Part shown: piece by piece, positions 1-5,747 of the stretch | Layout: every line of letters starts with the position of its first letter | How positions within the stretch are numbered: position 1 is the first letter of the stretch | Source: Clostridiales bacterium | GTDB taxonomy: Bacteria; Bacillota_A; Clostridia; Lachnospirales; Lachnospiraceae | Direction of reading: 5' to 3' | Length of the DNA stretch: 5,747 bases | NCBI GenBank assembly: GCA_030154385.1 | Contig: JASKJZ010000182.1 | Span: 1-5,747 of the forward strand | Program-made: the position numbers and the translations under genes | Notes under the pieces: generated by a model | What the model was told of the DNA's origin: nothing | What the model saw: only the letters and a program-made list of their open reading frames with translations | Database searches by the model: none

Positions 1-717
1 ATGCCCCTTGGACATATCAATCTTATTTTTAACTATGGCGCGGCCTATATGCACATCGAAGAGGGAAAAGAAGTGGTTGTTCCAAACGCTGCCATTATCG
101 GTCAGATTACAGAGGCAAAGCATGTAGTGTATGGAACGCAGCTGGACCAGATTGGTATCGCCTTAAAGCCAGCCGGATTTCTTGCTGTATTTCACATAGC
201 TGGAGAGGCGATAAACGAGCGCATACTCAAAGTAGGGGATGTGGATGCCGCATTATATGAGGTGTATATTCGCAGTAGGCAAGTGGTGGATTATGAGGAG
301 AGGCTGCAGCAGCTATATAATTGTGTTAAAACAAATATCATTTTTGATGAAAAATACAAGCGCCTTCGTGATATGACGACTTATATCGAATGTAATTGCG
401 AGACCTTGCATATTGATAGTATGGCAAAAAGCTTTGGAATTTCAGTCAGTACGCTGGAGCGATTTTTCAAAAAGCAGGTTGGATTGACACCAAAAGCATA
501 TGGAACAATCTTCAAATTCAGAAAAAATGTGGAGGATGAATTACGAAGAAAGCAGATACAAAATTATTACTACGATCAATCACATCTTATAAAAACGACC
601 AAAAAACTCTCTGGAAAGACGTTTCATGAATTGGAACAGGTTGAAAAGGAATTAACACTTCAGCATATTTTAAATAATAGTGCTGATTTTTTACAATACA
701 AGTATCCCTTAGACTGA
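1..717 (+). CDS. AraC-family transcriptional regulator with DUF6597-like N-terminal domain, 5' end outside window
   Basis: This is a DNA-binding regulator whose ligand and targets are unknown. Residues 1-90 resemble the DUF6597-type sensor domain: PLGHINLIFNYG at the front, GQIT near 34-37 and the ALKPAGF motif at 54-60. Residues 118-212 are the AraC HTH region, with the first HTH around 137-160 and the family-typical GLTPKAY at 161-167, then YYDQSHLI at 190-197. The ATG at base 1 falls where family members already have about 40 residues, so it is probably an internal Met and the true start lies upstream of the window. The second HTH looks about five residues short, because the helix normally placed before the YYDQ motif is nearly absent between FRKNVEDELRRKQIQ and YYYDQ. 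The gene ends with tandem stops (TGA TAG, 715-720), and no clear terminator follows. The next intact gene is a flavoprotein, and a terminator separates both from the xylan genes, so control of those genes is not implied. Confidence 0.85.
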   Translation: MPLGHINLIFNYGAAYMHIEEGKEVVVPNAAIIGQITEAKHVVYGTQLDQIGIALKPAGFLAVFHIAGEAINERILKVGDVDAALYEVYIRSRQVVDYEERLQQLYNCVKTNIIFDEKYKRLRDMTTYIECNCETLHIDSMAKSFGISVSTLERFFKKQVGLTPKAYGTIFKFRKNVEDELRRKQIQNYYYDQSHLIKTTKKLSGKTFHELEQVEKELTLQHILNNSADFLQYKYPLD

Positions 718-738
718 TAGTATATCTAATATAGGAAT

Positions 739-858
739 ATGGGAGACAACCAGTGTATTAGTTGTATGAGATGCGTAAATTATTGTCCGCAAAACGCATA
801 TATGTTAGGTAAAAAGCATGTGATACAAAAAAAGGTTCTGAGCATAAAGGATTTGTAG
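739..858 (+). pseudogene. Remnant of a 4Fe-4S ferredoxin domain (C-terminal tail of an EFR1-like flavodoxin/ferredoxin)
   Basis: A 39-codon frame begins at the ATG at 739 and carries one complete 4Fe-4S cluster motif, CISCMRCVNYCP (residues 6-17), followed by QNAYMLGKK and an ending VLSIKDL. That ending resembles the C-terminus of clostridial EFR1-type flavodoxin-ferredoxin proteins as I recall them. Such proteins usually run to about 250 residues with two clusters, but here an in-frame stop at 727-729 lies just upstream and no flavodoxin sequence is present. The only Shine-Dalgarno-like bases (AGGA, 733-736) sit 2 nt from the ATG, too close for normal initiation. I read it as the surviving 3' end of a deleted gene. 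The alternative is a real single-cluster micro-ferredoxin. The motif is seen directly; the family assignment and the decay are inference. Confidence 0.5.
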
Positions 859-964
859 GAATTTATAAGATGGTAAAAAATGTACTGGAAAAAAGTAGTT
901 TTTTGTTGTATTCTAAAAAAAGGATATTCGAATTCAGCAAATATTTTTCTGGGAGGATAAGTAA

Positions 965-1456
965 ATGGACAAGTATCAGGAAGGAATGAAGTTACTCGAA
1001 GAAACATTTGGAAATGGGAAAGACAATGTTATTTCCCTTGCGACAATTGCAAGAGATAAAGGCGCAGATGATAGACCGCGACCAGTTGTTCGAAGTGTTG
1101 ATGCTTACTATGAAGACGGTACCTTTTATGCAGTGACCTATGCAAAGTCGAACAAAATGCTGCAGATTGAACAAAATCAAGAGGTAGCAGTAGCAGGGTG
1201 CTTAGAGATGTTTACCGCGATTGGAAGAGCAGAGAATCTTGGCTGGGTGCTGGATCCAAAAAATGAGCAAATCAGGGAAAAACTGCGTTCTGCATTTTCT
1301 GAATGGTATGATATGGCAAACAATGAACAAGATGAGAATTGCTGTTTTTTGGCAATCCATCTCACTAGGGGTACTTTAAATATCAACCATTGGGAAACGT
1401 TATATCATATCGATTTTGTGAATAAGACCGATATGATGGATGGTGGAATTTATTAA
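965..1456 (+). CDS. Pyridoxamine 5'-phosphate oxidase-like FMN-binding split-barrel protein
   Basis: This is a small cytoplasmic flavoprotein-type protein of 163 residues, a normal length for stand-alone PNPOx-like split-barrel proteins. The core is visible as RPRPVVRSVDAYYEDGTFY (37-55), then VTYAKSNKMLQIEQN (57-71) and EVAVAG (73-78). These match the family pattern of a substrate or flavin strand, a T/S-x-S-x-K flavin-phosphate region and the 'KxxQIxxNxxVAV' helix-strand. A second strand set (MFTAIGRAENLGWV, 82-95) and an acidic helix (98-117) follow. There is no signal peptide or membrane segment. The start is well supported by GGGAGGA at 951-957, 8 nt before the ATG. The exact substrate cannot be told: family members include F420- or FMN-dependent reductases and proteins of unknown role, and true pyridoxamine-phosphate oxidase activity is not implied. 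It is the last gene before a strong terminator, so it belongs to the upstream transcription unit or is monocistronic. Confidence 0.85.
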   Translation: MDKYQEGMKLLEETFGNGKDNVISLATIARDKGADDRPRPVVRSVDAYYEDGTFYAVTYAKSNKMLQIEQNQEVAVAGCLEMFTAIGRAENLGWVLDPKNEQIREKLRSAFSEWYDMANNEQDENCCFLAIHLTRGTLNINHWETLYHIDFVNKTDMMDGGIY

Positions 1457-1496
1457 TAAGATGGCGAGCTAAAATAATAGGATAACGATATATACA

Positions 1497-1531
1497 ATGG
1501 TCCCAACCGCGATGGATGGGATCATTTTTTT
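1497..1531 (+). terminator. Rho-independent terminator after the PNPOx-like gene
   Basis: A 9-bp stem pairs ATGGTCCCA (1497-1505) with TGGGATCAT (1517-1525), with one G-U pair and an 11-nt loop, and runs directly into seven Ts (1525-1531). It lies 40 nt past the stop at 1456. It separates the left-hand genes from the xylan gene set, which therefore needs its own promoter. Confidence 0.85.
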
Positions 1532-1650
1532 ATAGATGAAGCAATATAACAACAAGTAAGTTAAATCTTTCTTGTATTCCAGATTGTGCGAGTCGATTAA
1601 AAAGAGCATGGATTGGTTTATTATAGAAATCTTACGTGGTTTGCATTAAT

Positions 1651-1667
1651 TTAGCAATAATTGATAA
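1651..1667. promoter_or_regulatory. Candidate operator: 17-bp near-perfect palindrome
   Basis: TTAGCAAT-A-ATTGATAA is an inverted repeat of two 8-bp half sites around one base, with a single mismatch (C versus A at the sixth base of the right arm). It lies 95 bp before the GH43 ATG, in the right place for a regulator site. A weak promoter-like pair overlaps it (TTGCAT 1641-1646 and GATAAC 1663-1668, 16 bp apart). The bases are AT-rich, so chance is a real alternative, and I cannot match the site to a known regulator. Confidence 0.3.
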
Positions 1668-1730
1668 CTGGTTCGCAACTAGCGAGAGGAAGAAATCCAT
1701 TAAACAAGGTAAGATGTTATCATTGAACGA

Positions 1731-1736
1731 TATAAT
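1731..1736 (+). promoter_or_regulatory. Possible -10 box of the xylan operon promoter
   Basis: This is an exact TATAAT hexamer, 26 nt before the GH43 ATG. Transcription would start near 1743, leaving room for the AAGGAG at 1750. The position 17 bp upstream (about 1708-1713) does not resemble TTGACA and there is no TG extension, so the box is either activator-dependent or a chance match in AT-rich DNA. Confidence 0.3.
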
Positions 1737-1749
1737 TTTTTGCGATGAT

Positions 1750-1755
1750 AAGGAG
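1750..1755 (+). promoter_or_regulatory. Ribosome binding site that fixes the GH43 start
   Basis: AAGGAG with a 6-nt spacer to the ATG at 1762 is near-ideal. It favours that start over the upstream in-frame GTG at 1636 and over the out-of-frame ATG at 1758, which is only 2 nt from it. Confidence 0.8.
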
Positions 1756-1761
1756 ATATGT

Positions 1762-3372
1762 ATGAAAGTGATAGCAACTAATCCAATTTTACCAGGATTT
1801 TATCCAGATCCGTCGATTTGTGCGGTATCAGGCGATTATTATTTGGTAAATTCCACCTTTGCTTATTTTCCAGGCTTACCGATTTTTCACAGTAAAGATT
1901 TGGTACACTGGGAGCAGATTGGGAATGCCATGGATCGTAAATCACAGCTTCCGCTAAAGGGTGTAGGGCTTTCTCATGGACTATTTGCACCTACGATTCG
2001 ATACCATGATGGTGTGTTTTATATAATCTGTACGAACATAACGGGTGGCGGCAATTTTATTATTACAGCTACAAATCCCGAGGGACCATGGTCAGACCCG
2101 TATTATCTGGGAGCAGAACAGGCACCCGGAATCGACCCAAGTTTATTTTTTGATGAGGATGGAACCTGCTACTATATCGGAACCAGAGAAAATCCATATG
2201 GTGCAAGATACTATGGGGATAACTATGTATGGATTCAAAAGCTTGATTTGGCGACAATGAAGCTGGTGGGAGAACCATTTTTTGTATGGAATGGTGCCCT
2301 TCGCGATGTGGTATGGCCAGAAGGTCCCCATCTTTATAAAAAAGATGGATATTATTACATCCTGTATGCAGAAGGCGGCACAGGTTCGCATCATAGCGTA
2401 TGTGTCATCCGAAGTAAAAACATAGAAGGACCATATGAAAATAATTTCTGCAATCCGATCATAACACATCGATTTTTAGGGAAAAAATATCCCGTACAAT
2501 ATGTGGGGCATGCGGACATGATACAGGCCATAGATGGTGCATGGTACATGGTGATGTTAGCGGTGCGGCCAAAGGATGGCTTTACTAATCTTGGACGGGA
2601 AACCTTTTTAGCAAAGGTAGACTGGGAGGACGGATGGCCAGTTATAAATCCAGGAATTGGTCTTTTGACGGATGAAGTGGAGGTTGGATTAGAGGAATGG
2701 AATCCATTAGTGGATCCAGCTTCTTATAGCAATCGAAAGCAAGTACCCTACACTGTGCCAGCAGACAATAAAATATACGATTTTGCTGCAATGGCGGAGA
2801 AGGAGCTTGGTCTTGGACTTGAATTTTTGCAGCTTCGGGAACCAAGTGACCATATGTATCAGTTTGTGAAAGAGGAAAAGGCGCTGCGGCTCTATTTAAA
2901 TACAGACAACTTATTGGAGCAAGGAAATACGGCGTATCTTGGGATTAGACAATCACATCATGCATTTGAAGCATGTGCGACGGCTAGATTTTGTACCTTA
3001 AAAGAGTGCGAGGCAGCCGGATTGGTTTTGATGCAAAATAATCAATATCATGTTCGCCTAGAAGTAAAGGACGGTATGCTGCAGCTGATACAGACAGCGG
3101 ATGGAAGGCAGACGGTGCATGCGACGGAAAAAGTAAGTAATGAGACAATAACTCTAATCATCAAAGGAGAGGATGAGAACGCCGCATTTTTCTATACCGA
3201 GGAGGGCGGCGAAACGAAATGTCTGGCAAAGGGAATCGATATTTCGACGCTCTCAACGGAGGTAGCAGGTGGTTTTGTTGGCTGTACGCTTGGAATGTAT
3301 GGCTCTTCGGAAGGAAGGGAGACCGATTCTTATGTTGATTTTTTGAAGTTTTCCTATCAGGCTTGCAAGTAG
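1762..3372 (+). CDS. xynB: GH43 beta-xylosidase (subfamily 11-like, two-domain), cytoplasmic
   Basis: This enzyme removes xylose from the non-reducing ends of xylo-oligosaccharides with inversion; many relatives also have alpha-L-arabinofuranosidase activity. It has 536 residues, the usual length of XynB-type enzymes. The five-bladed propeller covers about 5-320. It opens with NPILPGFYPDPS, where D16 is the general base. GIDPSLFFDEDG contains D125, the pKa modulator, and VVWPEGPH contains E187, the general acid. H250 in YVGHADM matches the conserved active-site histidine, and LGRETFL (277-283) is a further family motif. Residues about 330-535 form the C-terminal beta-sandwich (GH43_C2-like; AYLGIRQSHHAFEA and AGLVLMQNNQYHVRL are typical), which closes the active-site pocket and favours short substrates. 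There is no signal peptide, so it acts inside the cell. The chosen start matches the family N-terminus and has a strong ribosome binding site. It is followed 37 nt later by the GH3 gene. Confidence 0.95.
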   Translation: MKVIATNPILPGFYPDPSICAVSGDYYLVNSTFAYFPGLPIFHSKDLVHWEQIGNAMDRKSQLPLKGVGLSHGLFAPTIRYHDGVFYIICTNITGGGNFIITATNPEGPWSDPYYLGAEQAPGIDPSLFFDEDGTCYYIGTRENPYGARYYGDNYVWIQKLDLATMKLVGEPFFVWNGALRDVVWPEGPHLYKKDGYYYILYAEGGTGSHHSVCVIRSKNIEGPYENNFCNPIITHRFLGKKYPVQYVGHADMIQAIDGAWYMVMLAVRPKDGFTNLGRETFLAKVDWEDGWPVINPGIGLLTDEVEVGLEEWNPLVDPASYSNRKQVPYTVPADNKIYDFAAMAEKELGLGLEFLQLREPSDHMYQFVKEEKALRLYLNTDNLLEQGNTAYLGIRQSHHAFEACATARFCTLKECEAAGLVLMQNNQYHVRLEVKDGMLQLIQTADGRQTVHATEKVSNETITLIIKGEDENAAFFYTEEGGETKCLAKGIDISTLSTEVAGGFVGCTLGMYGSSEGRETDSYVDFLKFSYQACK

Positions 3373-3409
3373 GCGTAAAACGTGATCGTGGAAAGATAAG
3401 AGGAAAACG

Positions 3410-5551
3410 ATGGAATTAAGAAAGAATCAAGATAAAATCAGAGAGTATCGAAAAAGAGCGGAAGAATTGGTTTCGAAAATGAGTTTGGAGGAAAAGGTGG
3501 CACAGACCTTGTACCAATCTCCTTCGATTGAACGACTTGGAATCAAAGCCTATAATTGGTGGAATGAAGCACTGCACGGCGTGGCAAGAGCGGGCACCGC
3601 AACCGTCTTTCCACAAGCCATTGGAATGGCAGCGACCTTTGATGAAGATTTATTAGAGCGTGTGGGAGATGCCGTTGCGACGGAAGCCAGAGCTAAATTC
3701 AATATGCAGCAGGAAATGGAGGATACGGATATTTACAAGGGACTTACCTTTTGGGCACCCAATGTCAATATCTTCCGTGATCCAAGATGGGGAAGAGGAC
3801 ACGAGACCTTTGGTGAAGATCCTTATCTGACCAGCAGACTAGGCGTTCGCTATATTGAGGGATTACAAGGTCACGATGAAAATTACTTAAAGGTAGCTGC
3901 TTGTGCGAAGCATTTTGCCGTACATAGCGGGCCAGAAAGCGTAAGACACGAATTTGACGCAAGAGTGAGCGAACAAGATTTGCGTGAAACGTATCTGCCT
4001 GCATTTGAAGCCTGTGTTAGGGAAGCGGGCGTGGAAACGGTTATGGGTGCCTATAACCGAACCAATGGAGAACCGTGTTGTGGAAGCTCACGTCTTTTGA
4101 TGGATATTCTGCGAAAGGAATGGGGCTTTACGGGACATGTGACTTCAGACTGTTGGGCAATCAAGGATTTTTATGAAGGACATCATGTTGTAAATAGTGC
4201 CTTGGAGGCAGTCTCACTGGCCATGAACAGCGGCTGTGATTTAAACTGCGGGAATCTCTTTATCTATTTAACACAAGCGGTAAAGGAGGGGCTTGTAGAG
4301 GAAAAACGGTTGGATGAGGCTGTGATTTCCCTCTTTACTTCACGGATGAAGCTTGGTGTATTCGACCGAAGGGGAGATAATCCATACGATCAAATACCTT
4401 ATACGGCGGTGGATTCCCTTGAGATGCGAATGCTAAATGAAACGGTTTCCGAGCGTTCGGTGGTTCTGTTAAAAAATAAAAAAGGAATTTTGCCTCTGAA
4501 AAAGGAGGCAGTTAGGACTATTGGAGTGATTGGACCAAATGCGGATAGCCGTGCAGCTCTTGTGGGCAACTATGAAGGCACAGCTTCTCGCTACGTAACC
4601 GTATTGGAAGGAATTCAAGATTATGTAGGAGAAGAGGTACGCATCTTGTATTCACAGGGCTGTCATCTATATAAGGATCGTACCTCTGGACTTGCACAGC
4701 AAAATGATCGGAAATCTGAAGTGCAGGGGATTTGCGAGGCGAGTGATGTAATCATAGCGGTTATGGGACTCGATGCTACCTTAGAGGGCGAAGAGGGAGA
4801 TACGGGAAATGAATATGGCAGTGGAGATAAACCGAATTTAAAATTGCCCGGTCTACAGCATGAGATTATTAAAGTCGCAAAGGAAAGCAACAAACCAGTA
4901 ATCTTAGTTTTGTTGAGTGGAAGCGCAATGGATCTATCTTGGGAAGAGGAGCATTTGGATGCGATCTTGCAGGGCTGGTATCCTGGAGCACAGGGTGGAA
5001 AAGCGATTGCAAATGTTCTATTTGGAAAAACAAATCCAGAAGGAAAACTTCCAATCACATTTTACTATAGCACCGAAGAGCTTCCTGATTTTGAAGATTA
5101 TGCAATGAAGGGCAGGACATACCGCTATATGAAGCAGGAGGCGCTGTATCCGTTTGGGTATGGACTGTCATATACGGAGTATGCGTACCGTGATGTCTCC
5201 TTGTCCTTAGAAACCCTACATCCAGTCGAGGGAGTTGAAATTTTGGCGACGGTTACCAATATCGGGGAACGGGAAGGAACCGAGACGGTACAAGTATACA
5301 TTGGTTCCAGACAGCCGGATGCACCAAATCCTCAGCTAAAAGCGATAAAAAAAGTTCCCTTACAACCAAAGGAGAGTGCCAAAGTTACGCTTCACTTAAA
5401 ACCAGAGGATTTTATGCGATATGATAAAGAGGGAAAATTTGTGCTGCAAGCAGGAATATACGATCTATACATAGGCGGTTCGCAACCCGATAGTCGTAGT
5501 GAAAAATTAACGGGAACAAAAGCAGAACATGTAATCCTACGATTAGAGTAA
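3410..5551 (+). CDS. GH3 glycoside hydrolase, probable beta-xylosidase, cytoplasmic
   Basis: This is a retaining exo-glycosidase of 713 residues. The (beta/alpha)8 domain spans about 15-330: YNWWNEALHGVAR (48-60), FRDPRWGRGHETFGEDP (122-138), AKHFAVHSG (166-174) with the substrate-binding KH pair at 167-168, and VTSDCWAI (244-251) with nucleophile D247. The alpha/beta sandwich (about 345-565) begins VVLLKN and carries the acid/base loop LDATLEGEEGDTG (454-466), with E459, E461 or E462 as candidate acid/base. PFGYGLSYTEY (581-591) leads into the FnIII-like domain (about 595-712). NEALHG (E53) and the Cys after the nucleophile (C248) are features of GH3 beta-xylosidases rather than beta-glucosidases, as I recall, and the neighbours agree. 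Beta-glucosidase or mixed activity cannot be excluded. There is no signal peptide. An AAGAGG at 3398-3403, 6 nt before the ATG, supports the start. The gene is probably co-transcribed with GH43. Confidence 0.92.
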   Translation: MELRKNQDKIREYRKRAEELVSKMSLEEKVAQTLYQSPSIERLGIKAYNWWNEALHGVARAGTATVFPQAIGMAATFDEDLLERVGDAVATEARAKFNMQQEMEDTDIYKGLTFWAPNVNIFRDPRWGRGHETFGEDPYLTSRLGVRYIEGLQGHDENYLKVAACAKHFAVHSGPESVRHEFDARVSEQDLRETYLPAFEACVREAGVETVMGAYNRTNGEPCCGSSRLLMDILRKEWGFTGHVTSDCWAIKDFYEGHHVVNSALEAVSLAMNSGCDLNCGNLFIYLTQAVKEGLVEEKRLDEAVISLFTSRMKLGVFDRRGDNPYDQIPYTAVDSLEMRMLNETVSERSVVLLKNKKGILPLKKEAVRTIGVIGPNADSRAALVGNYEGTASRYVTVLEGIQDYVGEEVRILYSQGCHLYKDRTSGLAQQNDRKSEVQGICEASDVIIAVMGLDATLEGEEGDTGNEYGSGDKPNLKLPGLQHEIIKVAKESNKPVILVLLSGSAMDLSWEEEHLDAILQGWYPGAQGGKAIANVLFGKTNPEGKLPITFYYSTEELPDFEDYAMKGRTYRYMKQEALYPFGYGLSYTEYAYRDVSLSLETLHPVEGVEILATVTNIGEREGTETVQVYIGSRQPDAPNPQLKAIKKVPLQPKESAKVTLHLKPEDFMRYDKEGKFVLQAGIYDLYIGGSQPDSRSEKLTGTKAEHVILRLE

Positions 5552-5560
5552 ACGGTTTAC
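5548..5560. promoter_or_regulatory. Candidate operator (cre-like 13-bp palindrome) over the GH3 stop codon
   Basis: GTAAAC-G-GTTTAC is a perfect inverted repeat and includes the TAA stop of the GH3 gene (5549-5551). It reads as (A)GTAAA-CGG-TTTACA, close to the TGTAAA / TTTACA half sites of CcpA (cre) sites and of related LacI-family operators. However, the centre is one base longer than in a classical cre and the first T is missing. A one-base loop makes it a poor RNA hairpin, so a DNA site is the better reading. It could act as a catabolite-repression roadblock ahead of the GH115 gene. The repeat is seen directly; its function is inference. Confidence 0.4.
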
Positions 5561-5592
5561 AGGGGTACAGATTTTGTGAAATCTGTACCCCT
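5561..5592 (+). terminator. Intercistronic hairpin between GH3 and GH115 (weak terminator or RNA-processing stem)
   Basis: AGGGGTACAGATTT (5561-5574) pairs perfectly with AAATCTGTACCCCT (5579-5592), giving a 14-bp stem with a 4-nt TGTG loop. The bases after it are TCTAATAG, without the usual run of Us, so full intrinsic termination is unlikely. Partial termination, protection of the upstream GH43-GH3 message from 3' exonucleases, or an endonuclease processing point would fit better. It ends 24 nt before the GH115 start and does not mask that gene's ribosome binding site (5603-5610). The structure is certain; the role is inferred. Confidence 0.7.
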
Positions 5593-5616
5593 TCTAATAG
5601 GGAAAGGAAGAGAGAA

Positions 5617-5747
5617 ATGATGTTTCAGTTATATAAGGATAGCAAGGTCGCAGACTTTTGTGTGGAGGACACTGCTTTTTTAGGCGTAAGAAAAATTGCA
5701 GAAAAGGTCGCCGGGGATATTCGTCTGGTGACGGGAGTGAAACCGAC
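5617..5747 (+). CDS. GH115-type xylan alpha-1,2-glucuronidase, N-terminal fragment (continues past window)
   Basis: Only the first 43 codons are visible. Family GH115 enzymes remove glucuronic acid or 4-O-methyl-glucuronic acid linked alpha-1,2 to xylose, including from internal residues. The visible part begins MMFQLYKDSKVADFCVED and continues GVRKIAEKVAGDIRLVTGVKP. This matches the family N-terminal domain pattern of a short strand with a 'D.. .GV..A...v..DI..VTG.KP' helix. Catalytic residues lie beyond the window. The Shine-Dalgarno AAAGGAAG (5603-5610) is 6-8 nt from the ATG at 5617 and less well spaced for the second ATG at 5620, so 5617 is preferred. There is no signal peptide, in line with cytoplasmic use of imported oligosaccharides. 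The identification rests on a short segment plus its position directly after two xylosidase-type genes. Confidence 0.75.
   Translation, partial: MMFQLYKDSKVADFCVEDTAFLGVRKIAEKVAGDIRLVTGVKP

Larger units (their letters stand above)
1532..1761 (+). other. Non-coding leader upstream of the xylan gene set
   Basis: These 230 nt lie between the terminator and the GH43 start; with the terminator region, the gene-free stretch runs from 1457 to 1761. The GH43 frame stays open upstream to a GTG at 1636, but the extra 42 residues do not look like any GH43 N-terminus and no ribosome binding site precedes that GTG. No RNA gene or mobile element was recognised. The stretch holds a near-perfect palindrome (1651-1667), a short TCGC-N5-GCGA repeat (1673-1685), a TATAAT box (1731-1736) and the GH43 ribosome binding site. 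A promoter must lie here given the upstream terminator, but no pair of good -35 and -10 boxes at 16-18 bp spacing is evident. Activator-dependent transcription is one explanation. Confidence 0.6.

Noticed and set aside
893..908. A-run / T-run (AAAAAA-GTAG-TTTTTT) as a terminator
   Set aside because: It is only A-T pairs with no GC in the stem, too weak to call.
870..989. 39-codon frame starting MVKNVLEK before the PNPOx-like gene
   Set aside because: It runs out of frame into the PNPOx-like start, has no ribosome binding site and resembles nothing known; probably AT-rich noise or decayed sequence.
1673..1685. TCGC-N5-GCGA inverted repeat in the leader
   Set aside because: With 4-bp arms it is within chance expectation, so it is not called as a site.
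1721..1736. cre-like TTGAACGATATAAT upstream of GH43
   Set aside because: Only the TGAACG half resembles a cre site; the second half site is missing.
2143..2469. 108-codon minus-strand open frame
   Set aside because: It is antisense to the GH43 catalytic core and shows no family resemblance.
4663..5058. 131-codon open frame on the minus strand
   Set aside because: It lies wholly inside the GH3 gene opposite its conserved active-site region, has no recognisable domain, and is a shadow of the coding strand.
1..5747. CRISPR array, tRNA, rRNA, insertion sequence or attachment site
   Set aside because: No regularly spaced repeats, no cloverleaf or rRNA sequence, no transposase or integrase frame and no terminal repeats were seen.

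Overview
The window looks like chromosomal DNA from a low-GC, plant-fibre-degrading Clostridia, most likely a member of Lachnospiraceae. The reasons are AT-rich intergenic DNA, AGGAGG-type ribosome binding sites, closely packed same-strand genes, and cytoplasmic xylan enzymes typical of that group. This placement is inferred from style and recalled protein similarity, not from a search.

Region 1 (1-1531) is miscellaneous. It opens with the 3' part of an AraC-type regulator (DUF6597-like sensor domain plus HTH) that runs in from the left edge. A short non-coding stretch follows, carrying what looks like the decayed C-terminal tail of a flavodoxin/ferredoxin protein (one CxxCxxCxxxCP cluster, 739-858). 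Next is a complete PNPOx-like FMN-binding split-barrel protein (965-1456), closed by a good intrinsic terminator (1497-1531).

Region 2 (1532-1761) is a 230-nt leader with no convincing gene. It contains a near-perfect 17-bp palindrome, a TATAAT box close to the next gene, and a strong AAGGAG that fixes the true start of the GH43 gene at 1762.

Region 3 (1762-5747) is a xylan-utilisation gene set on the + strand. It comprises a GH43 beta-xylosidase with all catalytic residues visible, a GH3 glycosidase with beta-xylosidase signatures 37 nt downstream, and, after a 65-nt gap, the first 43 codons of a GH115-type alpha-glucuronidase that leaves the window. None of the N-termini visible here carries a signal peptide, so the set should act in the cytoplasm on imported (4-O-methyl)glucuronic-acid-decorated xylo-oligosaccharides. 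GH115 would remove the uronic acid, and GH43 and GH3 would then release xylose.

The GH3-GH115 gap is the most structured non-coding piece. A perfect 13-bp inverted repeat (GTAAACGGTTTAC) overlaps the GH3 stop codon and abuts a perfect 14-bp hairpin with no proper U-tract, which suggests a control point inside the operon. I see no clearly new biological system. The best leads are that junction, the ferredoxin remnant and the shortened second HTH of the AraC protein.
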